From assembly GCA_021787595.1 (NCBI GenBank), contig JAJYLQ010000005.1, forward strand, positions 118,055 through 182,054: a stretch of DNA of 64,000 bases. The letters are read 5' to 3'. Below the pieces are notes generated by a model, which was not told the origin of the DNA, ran no database searches, and saw only the letters and a list, made by a program, of their open reading frames with translations. A program made the translations under genes and the position numbers. The DNA is from Chloroflexota bacterium. Lineage in GTDB: Bacteria; Chloroflexota; Anaerolineae; Anaerolineales; Villigracilaceae. Shown piece after piece: positions 1 to 8,291 of this stretch. Numbering within the stretch: the first letter of the stretch is position 1; every line of letters starts with the position of its first letter.

Positions 1-396
1 GTCAGAGATTTTTGTCCCTGATGCTTGAGGTTCCCAATGCATTTTTGAGTATAAAGGTGTATCTAATAGTTGGCGGGAAAAGATTTTTTCTTCTGGATCA
101 AGCAAGGTATCCCAGTCAACATAAACATATAATGCCTGTTCTCCCCTTTTACTTTTTATATCATCCCAGTGCAGGGATTCAAAGACTTCACTTTTTATCC
201 ACCCTGATGCAATTATGCCTCGGGGTTCTTCCCCCAATTTCATAAGAAAGGCGCGATCACCCGGCTTAATACGTTTGGTAACCCCGCTGCTCCATCTGTC
301 GTTAAAATATCCTTTTGCTTTGACTTGTTTGATGCAGTCTTTGAGACCAATCCAGCGCCAACGTTTAGGATTCCAGGTAAAAAGATAAGTTGCCAT
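1..396 (-). CDS. EVE/PUA-like domain protein, cut by the window edge
   Basis: Reading leftwards from an ATG at 394-396, an open frame runs to the window edge without a stop, giving 132 codons of an incomplete protein. It begins MATYLFTWNPKRWRW and later shows GDRAFLMKLG and EPRGIIASGW. That pattern is the EVE (PUA-like) module found at the head of McrA/HNH-type restriction proteins and related modified-base readers. A good ribosome site (GGAGG, five to eight bases before ATG) supports the start. Whether an HNH nuclease follows lies outside the window. The family call is from motif memory; the truncation is seen directly. Confidence 0.7.
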   Translation of the reverse strand, partial: MATYLFTWNPKRWRWIGLKDCIKQVKAKGYFNDRWSSGVTKRIKPGDRAFLMKLGEEPRGIIASGWIKSEVFESLHWDDIKSKRGEQALYVYVDWDTLLDPEEKIFSRQLLDTPLYSKMHWEPQASGTKISD

Positions 397-416
397 AATA
401 TTCCTCCGCGTAATCT

Positions 417-1454
417 TTATTCCACTCTCAACACCTTCGCACCGCGAATCTTTCCCTGCTTCATTTCCAGCAAAGCCGCGTTGGCATCCTTCAAATCGAA
501 TTCCTGGAACTCGGGCTTGAGTTTTGCTTCCGCCGCCAGCGACAAAAACTCGCGCACGTCCGCCCGCGTCACGTTCGCCACGCTCTTGATCTCCTTCTCC
601 ATCCACAACTGCGAAGCGTAATCCAATTTCAACAAGACCTCTTTATCCACTTCTTCTTTGCGGATTCCGTTGACGACGAGTCTGCCGCCGGGACTCAGAT
701 GTTTCAACGCTTCCGCAATCGGACCCCAAACCGGCGTCGTGTCAATGACCGCGTTCAGCAGCTGAGGCGGAGTCTCGTTAATCGCACCGGCCCAGGCCGC
801 GCCTAACGACAAGGCAAACTCTCTTTCTTCTGCGTTCCGGCTGAAAACAAAAATATCTGACTTTGGATATTTGTGCTTTGCCGTTTTCAACACGAGATGA
901 TTCGATCCGCCGAAGCCCATCAAGCCGAGCGGTTGACCATCTTCGATGTTTGCCAATTTCAATGCTCGATATCCGACCGCGCCCGCGCATAACAACGGCG
1001 CGGCTTCCGCGTCGCTGAATGATTCCGGGATCGGGTGAACGAAGTCGGCGGGGACTGCCATGTATTCCGCATATCCGCCGTTCATGTCGCGGCCGGTTGC
1101 CTGGAATTTCTGGCAAAGGTTTTCCCGCCCCGATTTGCAAAACTCACATTCCCCACACGCGGAATAAATCCACGCCACGCCCACTCTCTGCCCGACCTCT
1201 ACTGGGGACTTGGCCCTCGATGAGCGGTGCTGGTCCATAACGATCCCAACCACCTGATGCCCCAGAATGACCGGCAGCCCCGGCGGCGGAGTCCGGCCTT
1301 CGATCTCGTCCAGTTCCGTATGACAAACTCCGCAGGCGGTGACCCGAATCAGAATGTCGCCAAAATCCAACCCCGGCTCCAGGACGTTCACATACGAAAG
1401 GGGGTTGGGATTTTTTGAGAGTGGTGCAACTTCCCACATGATCATGGCTTTCAT
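417..1454 (-). CDS. zinc-dependent alcohol dehydrogenase family protein
   Basis: 345 residues of the medium-chain dehydrogenase family. The N-terminal GroES-like domain carries the catalytic zinc ligands in CGVCHTELD and LGHQVVG, and the structural zinc site in CGECEFCKSGRENLC. The Rossmann half has a glycine-rich turn (GLMGFGGSN). It probably oxidises alcohols or reduces aldehydes with NAD(P); the substrate cannot be told. GGAGA precedes the ATG by about seven bases. Between its start and the thiamine-binding protein gene upstream lies a small perfect palindrome (1468-1496). Compared with usual family members it has a short odd stretch (around residues 75-85) before the VGQRVGVAW motif. Confidence 0.9.
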   Translation of the reverse strand: MKAMIMWEVAPLSKNPNPLSYVNVLEPGLDFGDILIRVTACGVCHTELDEIEGRTPPPGLPVILGHQVVGIVMDQHRSSRAKSPVEVGQRVGVAWIYSACGECEFCKSGRENLCQKFQATGRDMNGGYAEYMAVPADFVHPIPESFSDAEAAPLLCAGAVGYRALKLANIEDGQPLGLMGFGGSNHLVLKTAKHKYPKSDIFVFSRNAEEREFALSLGAAWAGAINETPPQLLNAVIDTTPVWGPIAEALKHLSPGGRLVVNGIRKEEVDKEVLLKLDYASQLWMEKEIKSVANVTRADVREFLSLAAEAKLKPEFQEFDLKDANAALLEMKQGKIRGAKVLRVE

Positions 1455-1467
1455 AATTTTTCTCCAA

Positions 1468-1496
1468 CCTTGCGAGGGTTATAAACCTTCGCAAGG
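1468..1496. repeat. palindromic repeat, family B, intergenic copy
   Basis: CCTTGCGAGGG and CCTTCGCAAGG flank a TTATAAA centre, giving a near-perfect 29-base hairpin between two genes of the same strand. A longer, cleaner copy of the same palindrome lies inside the GH38 gene at 4952-4990. On the minus strand it may also act as a weak processing or termination hairpin. Confidence 0.85.
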
Positions 1497-1501
1497 ATTG
1501 T

Positions 1502-1798
1502 TCACAATTTTGCTTTTACACTTTCCACTTTGTCCGCCATCGTCTGCGGACGATCCGTGCGCGTGCCGACTTTGATCGTTGTCGAGATACGCGGCGCGCC
1601 CATCTCATGGATTGTTTCGTGGCAGCGTTTGATCGCGGCAAAGACTGCATCCCATTCGCCCTCGACGTTGGTCCCGTTGGCGTGCAGTTCGTGCTTCAAT
1701 CCTGCTTCTTTCAGGATTTTTTCACACGCCGCGACATATTGAGACAGCGATACGCCGACTCCAAGCGGGATGACTGTGAATTCAAGAATAACATTCAT
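1502..1798 (-). CDS. MTH1187-family thiamine-binding protein
   Basis: 98 residues, the full length of the MTH1187/YkoF-like ferredoxin-fold family that binds thiamine. Typical features are EFTVIPLG at the start, a central HANGTNVEGE segment and the closing KVGTRTDRPQTMADKVESV. It is a cytoplasmic small binding protein, not an enzyme. AAGAAAGG lies six bases before ATG. It is on the same strand as the dehydrogenase that follows it; no thiamine biosynthesis gene is adjacent, although a YjbQ-type remnant occurs much further on (57.9-58.0 kb). Confidence 0.85.
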   Translation of the reverse strand: MNVILEFTVIPLGVGVSLSQYVAACEKILKEAGLKHELHANGTNVEGEWDAVFAAIKRCHETIHEMGAPRISTTIKVGTRTDRPQTMADKVESVKAKL

Positions 1799-1817
1799 GG
1801 AAAGCCTTTCTTGTGTA

Positions 1818-1946
1818 TGTCATGGCGGGGAGCCGCTGGTCGAGTATCGCCGAAGGCGATGTATCGAGACCGGGGCGTCTTGGCAATCTCACATTTGAAA
1901 GAGGAGGTTGCTTCGAGCGGAAGAAAACCGCTCTCGCAACGACATG
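1818..1946. repeat. dispersed inverted repeat, family A (copy 1)
   Basis: Composite element bounded by TGTCATGGC on one side and CTCGCAACGACAT on the other, with an inner GGCAATCTC / AGGTTGCTTCG pair. The same architecture (TGTCATTGCGAG ... GCAATCTC ... GAGATTGCTTCG ... CTCGCAACGACAT) recurs at 19.8, 21.3, 23.0, 43.3 and 44.7 kb. It can fold into a long hairpin and lies wholly between genes here. Confidence 0.85.
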
Positions 1947-1948
1947 AT

Positions 1949-2500
1949 TCAAAAAATATACGGAATGAACATCTTGCTTCGTTTCATATATTCCTGGTAA
2001 TCTGCTCCGAATGTTTGAAGGCATTCGGCTTCGTCCGCTTTGGCAGTGGCAAGGAGAAAAAGCGTTGCCAACAAAACCAAGGTAATTCCTGTTTGAGTCA
2101 GTGATTTGAAGAAAACGCCCCACGCCAGCAATAATAAAGAACTGTATAACGGATGACGAATGAATTTATAAATTCCGCTCGTGATCAGTTTTGTGGTTCT
2201 CTCAAAAGCCAATAATTGCGGGTCGGGTCGTTTTTCTTTATTTGGCTTGCCGCGTGTTTGCAAAGACCGAACGCCAAATATCAATGGAACGAGGCAAGCG
2301 ATCAAAAGAATCCATGAAATGATTTGATACCACGCCAGCCAATTGTCGAACCATTTTGGAATATTGATAATGATTAGTCCGAGCATCGCTTCCCAGGCGA
2401 AGAAGCGATAGAAGCCGTGTGAATCCGGATGATGAAGCGGCGCCCATGAAATGACAATCAGAATAACTGAACCGAGAACGAACGCAAGCCATTGGATCAT
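1949..2500 (-). CDS. isoprenylcysteine carboxyl methyltransferase-like membrane protein
   Basis: 183 residues with four to five hydrophobic segments and the family signature IRHPLYSSLLLL followed by a C-terminal DEAECLQTFG-YQEYMKRS region. This is the ICMT/phospholipid-methyltransferase (PEMT/NnrU-related) fold, where the RHP motif and the acidic tail bind S-adenosylmethionine at the membrane surface. The methyl acceptor is unknown. A second member lies at 24.5-25.1 kb. The ribosome site is weak, but the ATG gives the expected hydrophobic start. The stop codon is followed by a family A repeat. Confidence 0.8.
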   Translation of the reverse strand: MIQWLAFVLGSVILIVISWAPLHHPDSHGFYRFFAWEAMLGLIIINIPKWFDNWLAWYQIISWILLIACLVPLIFGVRSLQTRGKPNKEKRPDPQLLAFERTTKLITSGIYKFIRHPLYSSLLLLAWGVFFKSLTQTGITLVLLATLFLLATAKADEAECLQTFGADYQEYMKRSKMFIPYIF

Positions 2501-2515
2501 TTCAAGTTATGTTCT

Positions 2516-2758
2516 CTACTCATCCTTCAAACGCTTGAAATAATAGTAAATCAACGGCGGATTTTGAGCAATGCCTGTCATCTCCCAACCGTCCGCGCCG
2601 AGTTTGTTCAATTCGTCATCACTTGGCAGACTTTCTTTTTTCAGGTCACGCGCGATCTGCTTGTATTCCCACTTCAACTTTTCCTTGACATAAACCATTG
2701 ACGGGTGCGCCTGCTCCGGCTGCATAGGTTCCTCAGGTGGAAGGATACTTTGATACAT
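2516..2758 (-). CDS. small hypothetical protein, DUF4177-like
   Basis: 80 residues from ATG at 2756-2758, chosen because AAAGGA sits eight bases upstream; a TTG further out would add eight residues. The middle and end (KWEYKQIARDL, LNKLGADGWEM, YYYFKR) resemble the DUF4177 pattern in which a conserved GWE follows a helix. No signal peptide or membrane segment. It lies 15 bases ahead of the methyltransferase gene on the same strand, so the two may be co-transcribed. Function unknown. Confidence 0.6.
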   Translation of the reverse strand: MYQSILPPEEPMQPEQAHPSMVYVKEKLKWEYKQIARDLKKESLPSDDELNKLGADGWEMTGIAQNPPLIYYYFKRLKDE

Positions 2759-2778
2759 GTTTCTATTCCTTTCATTTA

Positions 2779-2818
2779 CCAATAACTGATCACTGATTAC
2801 TGGTCACTGACAACTGAA
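2779..2818. repeat. ACTGATCACTG-type repeat, family E
   Basis: Tandem and mirrored units of the form ACTGATCACTGATTACTGGTCACTGA fill the gap between upp and the small gene. Related copies are inside queA (25924-25959) and inside the UDG gene (27896-27929). Confidence 0.75.
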
Positions 2819-3445
2819 TCATCCGGTACCAAACTGGCGGTCGCCCGCGTCGCCAAGTCCCGGAACGATGTAACCGCGTTCGTTGAGATGGTCGTCAATC
2901 GCGGCAAGATAAATTGGCACATCGGGGTGATGCTCCTGCATATTTTTGATTCCTTCCGGCGCGCCGATCAGTCCGACGAATTTGATCTTCTTCACGCCCC
3001 AGCGCTTCAAGACGTCAGTGGTGGCGACGGCCGAACCGCCGGTAGCCAGCATCGGGTCCAGGATGAGGCAAACGGAAACGGTCGGCTCGATGGGCAATCG
3101 GTTGTAATATTCAACCGGCTTGAGCGTCCGCTCGTCGCGATAAAGTCCAATGTGCCAGACTTCCGCGACCGGCATCAATTCCCAGACGCCTTCGACCATC
3201 CCCAATCCCGCGCGCAAGATCGGAACGAGACCGATCTTCTCTTTGAGTTCCACGCCCTGCATCGCGGCCAGCGGCGTCTCGATCTGGCGCGGCGTGACGA
3301 GCAGGTCGGCGGTGGCTTCATAGGTCATGAGCGCGGCGATCTCGCGCACCAGCTCGCGAAACTTTTTCGGCTCGATGGTTTTCTCGCGTAATCTGCTCAA
3401 TTTGTGCGCAACGAGCGGGTGAGTGGATGCAAAGACGTTTGACAT
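2819..3445 (-). CDS. upp: uracil phosphoribosyltransferase
   Basis: 208 residues, the normal length. It converts uracil and PRPP to UMP in pyrimidine salvage. The PRPP loop is seen as [13 protein letters not shown], and the uracil-binding tail as [16 protein letters not shown] at the C-terminus. GGAGG lies four bases before ATG. It is transcribed alone on the minus strand, divergent from the radical SAM gene. A pyrimidine-nucleoside phosphorylase at 30.1 kb would supply its substrate. Confidence 0.97.
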   Translation of the reverse strand: MSNVFASTHPLVAHKLSRLREKTIEPKKFRELVREIAALMTYEATADLLVTPRQIETPLAAMQGVELKEKIGLVPILRAGLGMVEGVWELMPVAEVWHIGLYRDERTLKPVEYYNRLPIEPTVSVCLILDPMLATGGSAVATTDVLKRWGVKKIKFVGLIGAPEGIKNMQEHHPDVPIYLAAIDDHLNERGYIVPGLGDAGDRQFGTG

Positions 3446-3540
3446 TCATCCTCCGGGTTACTTTATTATAGCCCGCGAAGTGATTTTTGACCCGTGACTT
3501 GTGCGGATGATCTATGTATACTGAAATCGAGTGAGGCCTT

Positions 3541-4440
3541 ATGAAACTCTCCGGTCTGCATATTCTCCTGACCTATCAATGCACCTACGAATGCGAACAT
3601 TGCTTCGTGTGGGGAAGTCCGCGTCAAAGCGGCACCCTGACTCTCGAACAGGTCGAAGAGATTCTTCGTCAGGCAAAAGAAGCTGGAGTGGATTGGATCT
3701 ACTTCGAAGGCGGCGAGCCATTCCTGTATTACGCGGTATTGGTCAAAGGCGTGCAGACGGCGTCGGAGATGGGTTTTCAAGTTGGCATTGTTTCCAACGC
3801 GTATTGGGCAACGTCCGTCCCGGATGCGGCGGAATGGCTGCAGCCGTTCGCCGGGCGCGTCGCCGACCTGGCCGTCAGCAGCGATCTGTATCACTGCGAA
3901 AAATATTTTGGCGAGAATCCGCAAAATGCGCTGGCCGCCGCGAAATGGATGAACATCCCGACTGGCGTGATCAGCGTCGCGCAACCGGATGAAGATGCGG
4001 CGCCGACGCTCGGCCAGATCACGGATCAAGCGGCGGTCATGTACCGCGGACGCGCGGCGGTCGCGTTGACCCCGCGCGCGGCGCGGCATCCGTGGGATCA
4101 ATTCGCGGCCTGCCCGCACGAAAATTTGCGCGAGCCGGGACGCGTTCATCTCGATCCGCTTGGGAATCTTCACGTTTGTCAGGGATTGGTAATTGGTAAT
4201 CTATTCGAGAAACCGCTGAAAGAAATTTGCAAACGTTTTGATGCGGACGCACATCCAATTTGCGGACCGTTGCTGGAAGGCGGCCCGGCTGCGCTGGTCA
4301 GCGAATACAACCTGCCCCACGCTTCGGACTACGCCGACGCCTGCCACCTGTGCTACGAGGCTCGGACTACGCTGAGAGCGCGTTTTCCCGAAGTGCTCGG
4401 ACCCGATCAAATGTACGGCATGGAGCAGGTAAAGATCTAA
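3541..4440 (+). CDS. radical SAM protein with cysteine-rich C-terminal region
   Basis: 299 residues. The radical SAM cluster motif C14-x3-C18-x2-C21 (TYQCTYECEHC) is at the very N-terminus, followed by FEGGEPF, the glycine-rich SAM-binding strand. The C-terminal third has further cysteines (HVCQG, HPICGPL, DACHLCYEAR) that could hold an auxiliary cluster as in SPASM/twitch proteins. The substrate is unknown and no precursor peptide gene is adjacent. The stop overlaps the end of the convergent GH38 gene by four bases. A TATACT at 3517-3522 is a possible -10 element, but no good -35 is spaced with it. Confidence 0.85.
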   Translation: MKLSGLHILLTYQCTYECEHCFVWGSPRQSGTLTLEQVEEILRQAKEAGVDWIYFEGGEPFLYYAVLVKGVQTASEMGFQVGIVSNAYWATSVPDAAEWLQPFAGRVADLAVSSDLYHCEKYFGENPQNALAAAKWMNIPTGVISVAQPDEDAAPTLGQITDQAAVMYRGRAAVALTPRAARHPWDQFAACPHENLREPGRVHLDPLGNLHVCQGLVIGNLFEKPLKEICKRFDADAHPICGPLLEGGPAALVSEYNLPHASDYADACHLCYEARTTLRARFPEVLGPDQMYGMEQVKI

Positions 4441-7400
4441 CCGCTGAATATCACTGTGACAATCTCTTTGCCGCGCGCCTCGACGGTCACCGTTCCATCC
4501 GGCGCCGGTTTCAACGGCCCGGTTTTTTGCTCGGCCAAATTCACGCGCCCGGCTTTTTTGAATCTTGTCCACGGCTTGATACTGGCATTGATTTTTTCGT
4601 CCGACAAATTGACGCCGCGCACGATCCAGCCGCTTCGATCTTCCAACTCTTTGATCGCGCTCACGACGAATGTGGATGGCGTGACTTCAAGGAACGAACC
4701 GGATGCGGGCAATGTGCCGTCGTGCAGATCTGCGCTGACGCCCCGCAAGGGTGTCTCGAAGGCGTACGCACGCTGGAAGGCTTCCAGCCAATTTCCCGAA
4801 TGCGGAATGATCGAATAATCGAAGGTCCACGTGCCGGGCATTTGCGCCGCGGGCGTCTCGAGAAGCGGCCCGGCGGGACCTTTGCGCGTTGAGAGGCCAT
4901 CGCGTGAAAGCCAGCCGACGCAACGTAGAAGCGTCAATGCAATTTCGGTTTCCCGTCCTTGCGAAGGTTTTAAACCTTCGCAAGGACGGGTTAACACTTC
5001 CACTTCGGGCAGGCCGCGGTTGGCGATCATCAATCCATATTGATCGTCGCTGACATCGGTAAACGCGCGCTGCGGAACTTCGGGGCGCGGCTGTTCGATC
5101 CAGGTTTCATCAAAAGGTGCTAATCCAATTTTGCGGTTGATGATCTCAAAGTGGCTGTCGTAAAAAGCTTGAATGGAGGCGCCGCGCTCCGTAAATGGAA
5201 AATGCACGCGCAGGCGGTGATCCTTGGCGCGGTTGTCAACGACGGTTTGGATGTCAATTCGAGGAACACCGGGCACAAGCGTGATTCGAGTGGTGATTGG
5301 CATGGAAACAAAATTCAACGACCTTGATTTTCGATCCGGTGTGAGTTCAGAAGGAACACTCAGCTCAAGATCAAGTTCGAGGATTTGCAAGACCGCGCCC
5401 TTCGCCACGCGGACGCTCTTTAAACGCGCGGCCGTTTGAAGATCTAAGAGAGGCGGGCAGAAATTGTATTCGTCGCCGCAATCGCCGCCGTCCGCAAAAC
5501 GATTCAGGCCGCGGTAAATCCGTCCATTCCGTTTGTCGGTAACGTTCAGGGTCGCGTCGTTCATTGCCTCGACGGCGAAGAATTCGTTTTCGATTCGATG
5601 CGGCAGGCGGCTCTCGCTTTGAGCAAAGCGCGCCAAAAGTTTTTGGGCAAATGGCGAAGCCGCCAGCGGTGCCAGCGCACGCATCAGCGGCGTGATGTGA
5701 ACGGATGCCGGCGCGCTTTGCCTGCCGCGCACGTAGAATGTTTTCCATCCAAGCGCGGGGACGTCGGAGGCGGCGAACAGGATATGAGCCGATTGATGCG
5801 AATGGGCGCGGATGTGAAAGAGTTCGACGCTTGGATCTTCGATGCAGCTTTGCAGTGTCTTTGTGCCGTCTTCCCAGGCCTTGAGATTGGGGCTGCCATT
5901 TTCGGACATGATCGCTTCGACGCGAACGATGTTGTCCACCCGGTTGAAATTGATTTCCTGGATAACAAGATTTCCCGCGCGGCCCTCGTGTATCATGGCA
6001 AGGATACCGCCCAATTCCTCACGTTTGATGTTGACGTTGATCCATTCGCTGCCATTTCCGTTGGCGGATTGGTGCGGAATGACATTTCCGTTTTCATCGA
6101 GGATATCAAAGTCCTGAGCGCCATTTGGCAGCGATAGTTCCATCGAAACAAGATCGGTGCGCGGGATGGAGGAGGGATTGAAGACGATCACGGACGATAG
6201 ACCGTTGACTGTGGACCGTTGACCGTCCAACGTCCACGGTCCGCCGTCCGTTTTTATAAGTGTGGTGAGTGTCTCCAAGCTTTGACGCGTGATCTCCTCG
6301 CCAATCTGTTCAACCTGATCGAAACGCGGCTTCATTTCTTCGTGAACCTGATCAATCGAACAGCCGCAGATCGAATCGTGCGGATGACATTCCATCAATA
6401 AGCGCCAGGTATTACGCAGGATTTGTGCGGGGTCTTTTATCAGTTGGAAGGTTTGAATGTCGGCAGGTTTGAACGTTTTAACTTGCAAACCTTCCAACTT
6501 TACAGCTTGCAAACTTGCGAACGTCGAGAACGGCTCCGCCCATTTTTCGAGCAGAGTCTCGCAAGCCTGATTTCGTTGTTTGATCCACATGCGCGTAGAT
6601 AAGACTCCGGGCAACAGATGCGAGTGCTTCGATGAACGGAACTCGCCTTTATAAACCGGCAGATGGATGTTGTCTTTTGCGATTTGCGCCCTGACCGCCT
6701 TGACGTAATTGGGCAGCGTCGAATGAATGACGTTGGCGCCTCTCAACGCCGCGTTGGCATACGCAATTGCTTTTGACGTGTCGCGCGGCGGCTGCATGTG
6801 GTCGTTGCCGAACATGATGAGATAGTCCGAAACTTCCGAATGGGCCGCGAGCGAATCGGCGGCGCGCTCGAGCTGCGCGGCAAATTCAGATGGAATGGAT
6901 GGCTGCAGGCTTGCGCCATTGCTGTATGAGTCGCGTAGATATGCCATCAGCACGCGCGAGCCGTCAGGCGCCTCCCACCAAAATTCGGCGGGCTGGTCAT
7001 CGGGTCCGCGCCAGAGCGAGATGACGTCCATGTCGAAGCCGCGGATCAGTTGCGGCATCTGTGCGAAGTGCCCGAACGAGTCGGGCATGTATCCAATCCT
7101 CATCTTCGGCCCGAACCTGCGCGCAGTGCGGTCGCCTTCGAGCAGGTTGCGGATGTGCGCTTCAGGGCCGACCAAAAACATATCGGGCAGGATATGCCAG
7201 GGTCCGATGATGATGCGGCCTTTGCGAACGTGATCGCGCAGCACTTTTTCGTTCTCAGGCCGCATGGCGAGGTAATCATCCAGAACAACCGTCTGGCCGT
7301 CGAGCATGAAGAATTTGAAATTTTTGTCCCTCTCCAGTAAATCAAGCAGATCATCAACCAGATGCACGAGTCTTAATCGGAATTCTTGAAACGGGCGATA

Positions 7401-7448
7401 CCACTCACGATCCCAGTGAGTGTGCGAAACGATGTGCAAAGTTCTCAT
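4437..7448 (-). CDS. alpha-mannosidase, glycoside hydrolase family 38
   Basis: 1003 residues. The N-terminal catalytic domain begins with the zinc site HTHWDREW and has the nucleophile region YMPDSFGHFAQMPQL, then HSHLLPGVLSTRM and HPHDSICGCSID, all standard for GH38. The C-terminal half is the beta-sandwich region. It removes alpha-linked mannose from glycans and is cytoplasmic, since there is no signal peptide. ATG at 7446-7448 is preferred, with AGGAG six bases ahead. Three foreign-looking in-frame repeat stretches interrupt loops of the protein (4952-4990, 6194-6243, 6442-6518); conserved motifs on both sides remain in frame. Confidence 0.93.
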   Translation of the reverse strand: MRTLHIVSHTHWDREWYRPFQEFRLRLVHLVDDLLDLLERDKNFKFFMLDGQTVVLDDYLAMRPENEKVLRDHVRKGRIIIGPWHILPDMFLVGPEAHIRNLLEGDRTARRFGPKMRIGYMPDSFGHFAQMPQLIRGFDMDVISLWRGPDDQPAEFWWEAPDGSRVLMAYLRDSYSNGASLQPSIPSEFAAQLERAADSLAAHSEVSDYLIMFGNDHMQPPRDTSKAIAYANAALRGANVIHSTLPNYVKAVRAQIAKDNIHLPVYKGEFRSSKHSHLLPGVLSTRMWIKQRNQACETLLEKWAEPFSTFASLQAVKLEGLQVKTFKPADIQTFQLIKDPAQILRNTWRLLMECHPHDSICGCSIDQVHEEMKPRFDQVEQIGEEITRQSLETLTTLIKTDGGPWTLDGQRSTVNGLSSVIVFNPSSIPRTDLVSMELSLPNGAQDFDILDENGNVIPHQSANGNGSEWINVNIKREELGGILAMIHEGRAGNLVIQEINFNRVDNIVRVEAIMSENGSPNLKAWEDGTKTLQSCIEDPSVELFHIRAHSHQSAHILFAASDVPALGWKTFYVRGRQSAPASVHITPLMRALAPLAASPFAQKLLARFAQSESRLPHRIENEFFAVEAMNDATLNVTDKRNGRIYRGLNRFADGGDCGDEYNFCPPLLDLQTAARLKSVRVAKGAVLQILELDLELSVPSELTPDRKSRSLNFVSMPITTRITLVPGVPRIDIQTVVDNRAKDHRLRVHFPFTERGASIQAFYDSHFEIINRKIGLAPFDETWIEQPRPEVPQRAFTDVSDDQYGLMIANRGLPEVEVLTRPCEGLKPSQGRETEIALTLLRCVGWLSRDGLSTRKGPAGPLLETPAAQMPGTWTFDYSIIPHSGNWLEAFQRAYAFETPLRGVSADLHDGTLPASGSFLEVTPSTFVVSAIKELEDRSGWIVRGVNLSDEKINASIKPWTRFKKAGRVNLAEQKTGPLKPAPDGTVTVEARGKEIVTVIFSG
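4952..4990. repeat. family B palindrome inside the GH38 gene
   Basis: A 39-base near-perfect palindrome (arms of 19 bases, CCCGTCCTTGCGAAGGTTT and its complement) exactly 13 codons long. It encodes an insert containing RPCEGLKPSQGR between conserved GLPEVEV and EIALTLLRCVGW. The intergenic relative is at 1468-1496. Confidence 0.9.
6194..6243. repeat. family D repeat (GACCGTTGACCGTCC) inside the GH38 gene
   Basis: Alternating GACCGTTGAC and GTCCACGGTCC units with mirror symmetry. They code for GGPWTLDGQRSTVNG in a linker before VIVFNPS. Related copies are inside the UDG gene (27791-27842) and between etfB and etfA (50735-50794). Confidence 0.8.
6442..6518. repeat. family C repeat (GGAAGGTTTGAA) inside the GH38 gene
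   Basis: GGAAGGTTTGAA, AGGTTTGAACGTTTTAAC and AACTTGCAAACCTTCC form nested inverted repeats. They encode LQAVKLEGLQVKTFKPADIQ, an insert in the GH38 protein. Intergenic relatives are at 24226-24292 and 27183-27281. Confidence 0.8.
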
Positions 7449-7873
7449 CAACGCTCCTGTGTAAGTTCTAAAAAATTCTGAAAGTTGATCTTGTCGCAGA
7501 TGAACGCGGATACACGCCGATGATGGATATCAGAAAACCCGAGTCCCATGCCCCGCGTTCTCCAGGGTTCAGGGTCTGTGTTTATCTGCGGCTAATAACC
7601 AACAATCTCCGGAAAAATTTCCTGCCAGCGTGGGAAGATCAACAGGTGCGCCTCGCCCTCGCAAACATGGGTTGGGCAGTTTGGGATTCTACCAGCAAGA
7701 TAAAATGCTGTTGGGATTGGCGTCATTCGGCGTAAGCGAGGACGCGATTATCGTTGAGTGTGACTTGCATAATAATAAAGATGAAGGATAAGAGATGAAA
7801 GATGAATTTCCATGAATTTCATCTTTCACACCTGCACTTGGTGCAGGTACAAGTGTCTTTTCGCTTTCATCTT
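7449..7873. other. gene-poor stretch with repeats and a possible gene remnant
   Basis: 425 bases without a convincing gene. 7495-7600 holds CGCAGATGAACGCGGAT / GTTTATCTGCGG type repeats. 7640-7790 has a plus-strand frame that could be read as GSLGFYQQDKMLLGLASFG before a stop, which looks protein-like but has no start and no family I recognise; it may be a decayed gene end. 7780-7850 holds GAAAGATGAA mirror repeats and a hairpin (ACCTGCAC/GTGCAGGT at 7830-7848). Confidence 0.4.
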
Positions 7874-8239
7874 TTATTTGCCCATTCGCTTTTTGATCTT
7901 CGTCACGATGGTCACAAAGATCGCGATAAGCTCGTTGGTTTCTTTTATGAGCGGTTCCAGTTTTTCGGCAGGAACAATCTCCGCTTTCACAAGCAAGTCC
8001 AGCCAATAATCGGTTTCAACCAACTCTTGGAGAACGCCTTCGAACTTATTGACAACGTCGGCATCCGATTTGGCTCAATGGCCTTCTCGGTACTGTGCTC
8101 CAACCGACGTGCCAGACCGCACCACCTGCTTACCCAGCACTTGAGCCTCCGTTGACTTCGGCAAAAGTACATACATTCGGACGATCCGCACTGCAAACTC
8201 GCTCGTTCGGTCTTTCAGGTCTTGCGGATTTTCGTTCAT
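7874..8239 (-). pseudogene. four-helix-bundle protein (23S rRNA intervening-sequence type) with nonsense codon
   Basis: From ATG at 8237-8239 (GAAGGAG upstream) the frame reads MNENPQDLKDRTSEFAVRIV and continues through LLPKSTEAQVLGKQVVRSG to EGH, then a TGA at 8075-8077, then AKSDADVVNKFEGVLQEL and on to a TAA at 7874-7876. The same frame is kept throughout: 121 codons in all, normal for the TIGR02436 four-helix-bundle family, with an Arg codon CGA apparently changed to TGA at codon 55. A single C-to-T change explains the break. The protein family is common near rRNA intervening sequences and retron-like loci; its function is unknown. Confidence 0.85.
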
Positions 8240-8291
8240 TGCGTTCTCCTTCTTTTCATTATTCACCTTTCATCTTTTATCTTTCATCTTT

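Noticed and set aside
3466..4173. A 235-residue minus-strand frame opposite the radical SAM gene
   Set aside because: Arg-rich, no motif; the plus strand has a clear radical SAM protein with a cluster motif.
8075..8077. TGA in the four-helix-bundle gene as a second selenocysteine codon
   Set aside because: It replaces an Arg position, there is no redox motif, and CGA to TGA is a simple nonsense change.
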